Positions 6,259-9,329 of a stretch of 9,329 nucleotides of DNA are shown here, one piece after another. This DNA comes from Thermococcus sp. Lineage in GTDB: Archaea > Methanobacteriota_B > Thermococci > Thermococcales > Thermococcaceae. Where the stretch lies: contig JAMOTW010000063.1 in the NCBI GenBank assembly GCA_027062125.1, positions 1 to 9,329 on the forward strand, read 5' to 3'. The notes under the pieces are model-generated. The model saw only the letters and a list, made by a program, of their open reading frames with translations. It was not told where the DNA came from and made no database searches. Within the stretch, counting starts at the first letter, position 1; the number at the start of each line of letters is the position of its first letter. The position numbers and the translations under genes are program-made.

Positions 6259-7095
6259 ATGGTGGAGAAGTTCGTTTCGGCTGAGAGACCTCAGACAGAG
6301 GAGGGCTACCAGTACCACATAGCCTGCAAGCCGGGGGACGTTTCAAGGTACGTTCTCCTTCCAGGAGACCCCGAGAGGGTCCCCAAGATAAGCTCCCTCT
6401 GGGACGAGGCGAGGGAGATAGCCTTCCACCGCGAGTACAGAACGCACACCGGGAAATACAAGGGGGTTCCCATAAGCGTTACCTCGACGGGAATAGGTGG
6501 CCCCTCGACGGCTATAGCGATCGAGGAGCTGGCGGCTATAGGGGCCGATACCTTCATCCGCGTCGGTTCAACCGGCGCGATACAGCCGGGAATGGAGATA
6601 GGGGACCTCATCATAGCGAAGGCAGCTGTTAGGCTCGAGGGAACCTCAAAGCAGTACGTTCGCGTCGAGTATCCGGCCGTTGCGGACCTCGAGGTTACCC
6701 TCGCACTGATTGAAGCCGCTGAGACCCTCGGTGTTAAGTACCACATCGGCATCACAGCCTCGACCGACAGCTTCTACCTCGGGCAGGGGAGGCCGGGCCT
6801 CAACGGCTACTTCCCGAGCTTCGCTAGGAACATAATGGACGACCTCAGGCAGGCCAACGTCACGAACTTTGAGATGGAGGCCGCGACACTCTACACACTC
6901 GCCAACATCTACGGCCTGAGGGCCGGCTGCGTCTGCGCCGTCTTCGCCAACCGCGTTACCAACGAGTTCGGCAAGGCGGGGGAAAAGGAGGCTGCCCTCG
7001 TCGCGAGCGAGGCAGTTAAGATACTCGTAGAGTGGGACGAGGAGAAGGAACGGAAGGGCAAGAAGGTCTGGTTCCCGGGGCTGGGCAAAGCTTAA
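6259..7095 (+). CDS. udp: Uridine phosphorylase
   Basis: This nucleoside phosphorylase of the NP-I family has 278 residues and cleaves uridine with phosphate to uracil and ribose 1-phosphate. In Thermococcus, ribose 1-phosphate from such enzymes feeds the archaeal pentose bisphosphate route. Visible sites are the phosphate loop GDPER (36-40), RVGSTGAI (101-108), and EMEAATLY (205-212), which contacts the ribose. The uracil-selective pattern F172-X3-Q176-X-R178 in FYLGQGR has the same spacing as the uracil-recognising residues of the E. coli enzyme, which separates it from purine nucleoside phosphorylases. The ATG at 6259 follows AGGTGGT five to six bases upstream; the GTG at 6214 would give an atypical N-terminus. 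A small membrane-protein gene follows 26 bp later and may be co-transcribed. Confidence 0.93.
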   Translation: MVEKFVSAERPQTEEGYQYHIACKPGDVSRYVLLPGDPERVPKISSLWDEAREIAFHREYRTHTGKYKGVPISVTSTGIGGPSTAIAIEELAAIGADTFIRVGSTGAIQPGMEIGDLIIAKAAVRLEGTSKQYVRVEYPAVADLEVTLALIEAAETLGVKYHIGITASTDSFYLGQGRPGLNGYFPSFARNIMDDLRQANVTNFEMEAATLYTLANIYGLRAGCVCAVFANRVTNEFGKAGEKEAALVASEAVKILVEWDEEKERKGKKVWFPGLGKA

Positions 7096-7121
7096 GAACA
7101 TCACAAACCTAAGGAAACTCG

Positions 7122-7721
7122 ATGGGGCGGGCGGAGGTATTTCCATTTCTCTTTGGTGCAGCAGTGGGGTTCCTGGTCATGGTGCTCGTCATTCATCCCC
7201 ACACCTTCATGGGTTATCTTTACGTTTCTCCCAACGACCCAAACTTTGGGTTTTTCATCCCCATCGAGAAAGAGGGTGAAATCTACCGTCTTGATGACGG
7301 TGAATACTACGTTACGGAGCTCCAGAAGACGCCGATAATATTCTATCACGCGAGAAACAACCCCAAGGTGGGAGTTTCCCATCCGCAGTATCTCGCCGAA
7401 GTACCCCCGGTATTGAACGTGAGCGCTTACATCGTAATAGACGGCAAAAACCACACTGCGGTGGTTCAATACACCCTCACAAACCTGACCGCATTTAAAC
7501 ATCTGAACCCAAAGCCCTGCTGGGGGGCAAAACTCATCATGAACAGGTTCCCGATGGATGCGGGAAGGTATTTTGTGTCCCCGCTCATCCTCTTCTTTAT
7601 CCCCAGCGCCGGCCTCGTCGCCGCAACGATGTGTAGCGGTAGAATGGCACCGATCTGCGCCATGCTTGTGGGTTTGGGAACTGCGGTGGTTTTGATGATA
7701 GTGCTCTTTTACCCCTGGTGA
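7122..7721 (+). CDS. Hypothetical membrane protein with three predicted transmembrane segments
   Basis: This 199-residue protein is not recognised. A hydrophobic segment at about 6-25 is followed by a polar, probably extracytoplasmic domain of about 120 residues with beta-like stretches and Asn-X-Thr/Ser sites. Two hydrophobic segments (about 151-170 and 177-197) then end in FYPW at the extreme C-terminus. Single cysteines occur in KPCWG and in the second pair of segments. The ATG at 7122 has only a weak AAGGA upstream. A better GGAGGT lies inside the reading frame at 7132-7137 without a suitably placed ATG, so the true start could be somewhat later, for instance the GTG near 7164. The gene sits 26 bp after udp on the same strand, so co-transcription is likely, but nothing identifies it as a nucleoside transporter. 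Confidence 0.75.
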   Translation: MGRAEVFPFLFGAAVGFLVMVLVIHPHTFMGYLYVSPNDPNFGFFIPIEKEGEIYRLDDGEYYVTELQKTPIIFYHARNNPKVGVSHPQYLAEVPPVLNVSAYIVIDGKNHTAVVQYTLTNLTAFKHLNPKPCWGAKLIMNRFPMDAGRYFVSPLILFFIPSAGLVAATMCSGRMAPICAMLVGLGTAVVLMIVLFYPW

Positions 7722-7738
7722 GAATGCACAAATGAATC

Positions 7739-7770
7739 CAACGGAGACCTATACGAATTCTGGTCCGTTG
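7739..7770. repeat. Inverted repeat in the convergent spacer
   Basis: CAACGGA (7739-7745) pairs with TCCGTTG (7764-7770), and a two-base bulge allows two more pairs inward. A second pair, TTCTGGT (7758-7764) and ACCAGAA (7782-7788), overlaps it and could form an alternative hairpin. The spacer separates the membrane-protein gene from the convergent tRNA-Gly, so this may be a transcript-end structure, but there is no convincing T-tract and the function is unknown. Confidence 0.5.
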
Positions 7771-7796
7771 CCCTCAATTCCACCAGAAACGAATTG

Positions 7797-7874
7797 TGGT
7801 GCGGTGGCCGGGATTTGAACCCGGGCCAGCGGCGTGGCAGGCCGCTGTCCTAGACCAGGCTAGACTACCACCGC
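7797..7874 (-). tRNA. tRNA-Gly(GCC)
   Basis: The minus strand folds into a full cloverleaf: acceptor GCGGTGG with CCACCGC, an anticodon stem GCGGC/GCCGC enclosing the loop CTGCCAC, and a T-arm CCGGG-TTCAAAT-CCCGG. The anticodon GCC is at 7836-7838 and reads glycine codons GGC and GGU. The discriminator base is A (7800) and the terminal CCA is encoded (7797-7799). No intron is present. It has its own promoter and is transcribed divergently from tRNA-Arg. Confidence 0.97.
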
Positions 7875-7909
7875 ACTCCACGGCCCGTTACATACTCACC
7901 CCCGGCCGC

Positions 7910-7925
7910 TTTATAAATCTTTCGG
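7910..7925 (-). promoter_or_regulatory. tRNA-Gly promoter
   Basis: On the minus strand CCGAAAG is followed directly by ATTTATAAA, a near-ideal archaeal BRE/TATA. Its TATA centre is about 40 bp from the mature tRNA 5' end, leaving a short leader of about 14 bases to be removed by RNase P. Confidence 0.85.
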
Positions 7926-7937
7926 TGCGCTGAGACG

Positions 7938-7951
7938 GTTAAATTTATAAA
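7938..7951 (+). promoter_or_regulatory. tRNA-Arg promoter
   Basis: GGTTAA followed by ATTTATAAA (7943-7951) lies about 34 bp before the mature 5' end of tRNA-Arg, so the primary transcript should carry only a few extra bases. It is back to back with the tRNA-Gly promoter, with about 25 bp between the two TATA boxes. Confidence 0.82.
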
Positions 7952-7980
7952 GCGTTCCCGAGAATGGTTAGCTGGCAGAT

Positions 7981-8058
7981 GCCCCGGTGGCCTAGTCTGG
8001 ATAGGGCGCGAGGCTGCGGACCTCGAGGTCCGGGGTTCAAATCCCCGCCGGGGCGCCA
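7981..8058 (+). tRNA. tRNA-Arg(GCG)
   Basis: The cloverleaf is complete: acceptor GCCCCGG with CCGGGGC, anticodon stem CGAGG/CCTCG around CTGCGGA, and a T-arm with GGTTCAAAT. The anticodon GCG at 8016-8018 reads arginine codons CGC and CGU. The discriminator is G (8055), usual for tRNA-Arg, and CCA is encoded (8056-8058). No intron is seen. tRNA 3' ends are common integration sites in Thermococcales, but no second copy of this 3' end occurs in the window. Confidence 0.97.
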
Positions 8059-8062
8059 GTTA

Positions 8063-8086
8063 CAAACTTCGCCTGCGCGAAGTTTG
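8063..8086. repeat. 10-bp inverted repeat directly after tRNA-Arg
   Basis: CAAACTTCGC (8063-8072) and GCGAAGTTTG (8077-8086) are perfect complements around the loop CTGC, five bases past the tRNA CCA. T-rich sequence follows. It could be a processing or termination structure for the tRNA transcript, or the first of the hairpin series. Confidence 0.85.
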
Positions 8087-8130
8087 ACCAAGGTTTGTGA
8101 TTCCTTTTGAAGTGTTGTTCTTTGAGTGGA

Positions 8131-8186
8131 TTTCTTTTTGAGTTGCTCTTTTGGAGTAGTGAATTCATTTAAAAGCGCCTTTTAAA
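8131..8186 (+). repeat. Diverged tandem module, copy A (pyrimidine-rich motif plus hairpin)
   Basis: Bases 8131-8151 match 8412-8432 at 19 of 21 positions. They are followed by a perfect hairpin, TTTAAAAG (8168-8175), loop CGC, CTTTTAAA (8179-8186). Copy B lies 281 bp downstream. Confidence 0.65.
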
Positions 8187-8202
8187 GGGGTTCACGTCTT
8201 TA

Positions 8203-8219
8203 GCACTCCTCCGGAGTGC
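8203..8219. repeat. 7-bp triloop hairpin
   Basis: GCACTCC and GGAGTGC flank the loop TCC with perfect complementarity. A smaller repeat, GGTTC (8220-8224) and GAACC (8230-8234), follows at once, so two hairpins could stack. Confidence 0.8.
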
Positions 8220-8329
8220 GGTTCAAGCAGAACCCGCGCGTAAAAAGCCTTTAACAAGTGAATTCAGAATTTCAACGGCGGGCTTGATTTTGAAATCTCA
8301 TTGCAGAGGAGCCCAAAAGAGGAATCACG

Positions 8330-8360
8330 AGCTTTTGGTGAAGCTTTTTCCAAAAGCTTC
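8330..8360. repeat. Bistable hairpin element, copy 1
   Basis: Two mutually exclusive stems are possible: GAAGCTTTT (8340-8348) with AAAAGCTTC (8352-8360) around TCC, or AGCTTTTGG (8330-8338) with CCAAAAGCT (8350-8358) around an 11-base loop. Both are perfect 9-bp stems. Bases 8332-8359 match 8870-8897 with one difference. Confidence 0.85.
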
Positions 8361-8411
8361 AACGCTGGCGGAAGGTTAAGGGCTTTTTTGAAATCCAGCA
8401 AGTAGGGGGAG

Positions 8412-8471
8412 TTTCTTTTCGACTTGCTCTTTGGGGAGAGTTTCACTCTAAAGAGGCGTCCGAAGGACGCC
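8412..8471 (+). repeat. Diverged tandem module, copy B (pyrimidine-rich motif plus hairpin)
   Basis: A pyrimidine-rich stretch (8412-8432) is followed by a perfect hairpin, GGCGTCC (8455-8461), loop GAA, GGACGCC (8465-8471), then a run of A. Matched to copy C, the motif-to-hairpin offset is 38 bases in both. Confidence 0.7.
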
Positions 8472-8590
8472 AAAAATTAGTTGAAACTAGTTCAAGGGAC
8501 TCCTTCAATGCTAAACTCGCGTTGAATTTCCAAATTCGAGAATGCACGACTGACTTTTTGCCCGTTGGTGAGAAGGGCGTTCTTTTCGCC

Positions 8591-8607
8591 AGCCTTTCTT
8601 AAAGGCT
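8591..8607. repeat. 7-bp triloop hairpin
   Basis: AGCCTTT and AAAGGCT flank the loop CTT with perfect complementarity. The outer bases GCC (8588-8590) and GGC (8611-8613) can extend the stem past a three-base bulge. Confidence 0.75.
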
Positions 8608-8700
8608 GTTGGCAAAGTCTCATCAAAGTTGGTAGCTCCTTTTTCGTGGCTCAATTCTGTGTGATTTCTTACTCAATCGGCCGTTTTAAAGTTGAGAACC

Positions 8701-8755
8701 TTTCGATTTGCTTCTTGATTGGGGGTTAACTTCAAATAGACGCCCGCAGGGCGTC
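8701..8755 (+). repeat. Diverged tandem module, copy C (pyrimidine-rich motif plus hairpin)
   Basis: Bases 8701-8716 match 8417-8432 at 13 of 16 positions. A perfect hairpin, GACGCCC (8739-8745), loop GCA, GGGCGTC (8749-8755), lies at the same 38-base offset as in copy B and is likewise followed by a run of A. Confidence 0.65.
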
Positions 8756-8869
8756 AAAAGGGAAGTAAACCCTCGGTTATGGTTCTTATCTGGATGCGTC
8801 CTCTTCTGAAAGGTGGGGGCTTGTGAGCAAAATCTCTTTCATCCGAGCCTTTGGGTGAAGAGCTACGAA

Positions 8870-8898
8870 CTTTTGGTCAAGCTTTTTCCAAAAGCTTG
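8870..8898. repeat. Bistable hairpin element, copy 2
   Basis: CAAGCTTTT (8878-8886) and AAAAGCTTG (8890-8898) form a perfect 9-bp stem around TCC. Compared with copy 1 the closing pair is C-G where copy 1 has G-C, a compensatory change. A looser relative follows at 8909-8932, with TGG and CCA arms around GAAGCTTTT. Confidence 0.85.
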
Positions 8899-8933
8899 TC
8901 ACTGTAAAGTTTCTGGTGAAGCTTTTCCAGGAA

Positions 8934-8948
8934 CCAAACAAAAAGAAG
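8934..8948 (-). terminator. T-tract terminator of the flavoprotein gene
   Basis: On the minus strand, about 20 bases past the stop of the 8969-9329 gene, the sequence reads CTTCTTTTTGTTTGG. T-rich runs of this kind end transcription in Thermococcales without needing a hairpin. Assignment is by pattern only. Confidence 0.5.
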
Positions 8949-8968
8949 AGATGAAATTGTATGATCCT

Positions 8969-9329
8969 TCAGGCTCTCAGCTTCGCCAGGGCATCCTCGG
9001 CGGCCTGGAGTATCTGGTAGCCAACGGGGGAGGCGGTCAGGAGCGGGTGGGTCGCTATCTGCAGGGTGTACAGCTCGCTCGCGGTCAGCCTCTTCTGGAT
9101 AGCCAGCGCGAGGATATTTATCATCTCGCCGACGCTCTTTCCGCCCGCTATCTGGGCGCCGAGTATTGCCCCCCTGTCGCGGGAGAATATGAGCTTCACG
9201 GTCACCATTGACGTGTCCGGGAACTTCGCCGGGTGCCTGTCCGGTCCCTTCCCGTAGCCGACTATTACCTCAAAGCCCTCCCTCTTGGCGGCCTCCTCGG
9301 TAAGGCCCGCCGCCGCCAGGGTCAAACCT
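8969..9329 (-). CDS. CoA-disulfide reductase / NAD(P)H oxidase family flavoprotein, C-terminal part (partial)
   Basis: The open frame enters from the right edge and ends at TGA 8969-8971, giving about 120 residues of the C-terminal dimerisation domain of a pyridine nucleotide-disulfide oxidoreductase. Recognisable elements are GLTEEAAKREGF near the start, the strand GAILGAQIAGG, the segment VGEMINILALAIQKRLTASEL, and the end segment QIATHPLLTASPVGYQ. In Thermococcales, relatives include NAD(P)H oxidases and CoA-dependent sulfur or CoA-disulfide reductases used in redox and sulfur metabolism. The FAD and NAD domains and the active-site cysteine lie outside the window, so the substrate cannot be decided. 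An internal TTG near 9325 is not the real start, since the frame stays open to the edge and the domain is incomplete. Confidence 0.88.
   Translation of the reverse strand, partial: GLTLAAAGLTEEAAKREGFEVIVGYGKGPDRHPAKFPDTSMVTVKLIFSRDRGAILGAQIAGGKSVGEMINILALAIQKRLTASELYTLQIATHPLLTASPVGYQILQAAEDALAKLRA

Larger units (their letters stand above)
8059..8968. other. 910-bp gene-poor tract rich in hairpins and diverged repeats
   Basis: I see no convincing gene here. The tract is AT-richer than its neighbours (21 of 60 bases G or C in 8101-8160), and open frames are short, lack good starts or have no ribosome binding site. It holds at least seven perfect inverted repeats of 7-9 bp with loops of only three bases, one 10-bp stem with a four-base loop, a near-identical 28-bp hairpin sequence present twice, and three diverged copies of a pyrimidine-rich motif spaced 281 and 284 bp apart. 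It may be a degenerate mobile or repeat element, a non-coding RNA locus, or relict coding sequence. The plus-strand segment nearest the tRNA contains T-runs (8101-8140) that may end tRNA-Arg transcription. Confidence 0.7.

Noticed and set aside
6646..7146. A 166-codon minus-strand open frame
   Set aside because: It is antisense to uridine phosphorylase, whose motifs are unambiguous, and has no features of its own.
8264..8473. A 69-codon minus-strand open frame
   Set aside because: It overlaps two hairpin repeats, has no ribosome binding site or recognisable domain, and reads as a by-product of the repeats.
8611..8640. Box C/D sRNA on the minus strand (TTGATGA as C box)
   Set aside because: The C box is imperfect and no CTGA D box lies at a suitable distance.
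7981..8968. An element integrated at the 3' end of tRNA-Arg
   Set aside because: No integrase fragment and no second copy of the tRNA 3' end is present in the window; only a 7-base match (TTCAAAT near 8731) was found, which is not meaningful.
8059..8968. CRISPR array
   Set aside because: Repeats are few, diverged and widely spaced (about 280 bp), with no regular repeat-spacer pattern.
8813..9211. A 132-codon plus-strand open frame
   Set aside because: Its second half lies antisense to the well-supported flavoprotein gene and its first half runs through the repeated hairpin; there is no ribosome binding site and no coherent protein.

Overview
The window looks like a chromosomal segment of a hyperthermophilic archaeon of the order Thermococcales, most probably Thermococcus. 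The grounds are an archaeal-type mevalonate kinase/isopentenyl phosphate kinase pair, a MEMO-family protein, a uridine phosphorylase of the archaeal nucleoside-degradation type, BRE/TATA promoters (clearest before two divergent tRNA genes), strong GGAGGTG-type ribosome binding sites, tRNAs with encoded CCA, dense ATGA gene overlaps and GC-rich codon third positions. This assignment is from pattern recognition; no database was searched.

Left part (1-2684): the 3' end of an unrecognised plus-strand gene (1-125) meets, with no gap, the stop of a minus-strand anchored exported protein (126-836). Next comes the minus-strand isoprenoid pair, isopentenyl phosphate kinase (892-1683) and mevalonate kinase (1680-2684), joined by an ATGA overlap.

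Middle (2681-4172): two MntA/HepT (minimal nucleotidyltransferase/HEPN) toxin-antitoxin modules stand in tandem on the minus strand just upstream of mevalonate kinase. The nearer HepT stop overlaps the mevalonate kinase start, so antitoxin, toxin, mevalonate kinase and isopentenyl phosphate kinase form one chain of 4-bp overlaps. A perfect 40-bp direct repeat (3337-3376 and 4186-4225) brackets the second module. It contains the last codons of the upstream MEMO gene and a putative promoter, and it records how the second module arrived.

Right-centre (4211-7721): the MEMO-family gene and a threonine synthase-like gene (both minus) are followed by divergent uridine phosphorylase and a small membrane protein (both plus). 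The MEMO gene seems to have its own promoter, whose TATA box overlaps the threonine synthase stop codon.

Right (7797-9329): divergent tRNA-Gly(GCC) and tRNA-Arg(GCG) genes are followed by about 910 bp without a convincing gene. This stretch is AT-richer and full of perfect short-loop hairpins and diverged tandem repeats, including a pair of hairpins with a compensatory base-pair change. The window ends in the C-terminal part of a CoA-disulfide reductase/NAD(P)H oxidase-family flavoprotein (minus). The two features most worth following up are the duplicated junction of the toxin-antitoxin modules and the hairpin-rich tract.
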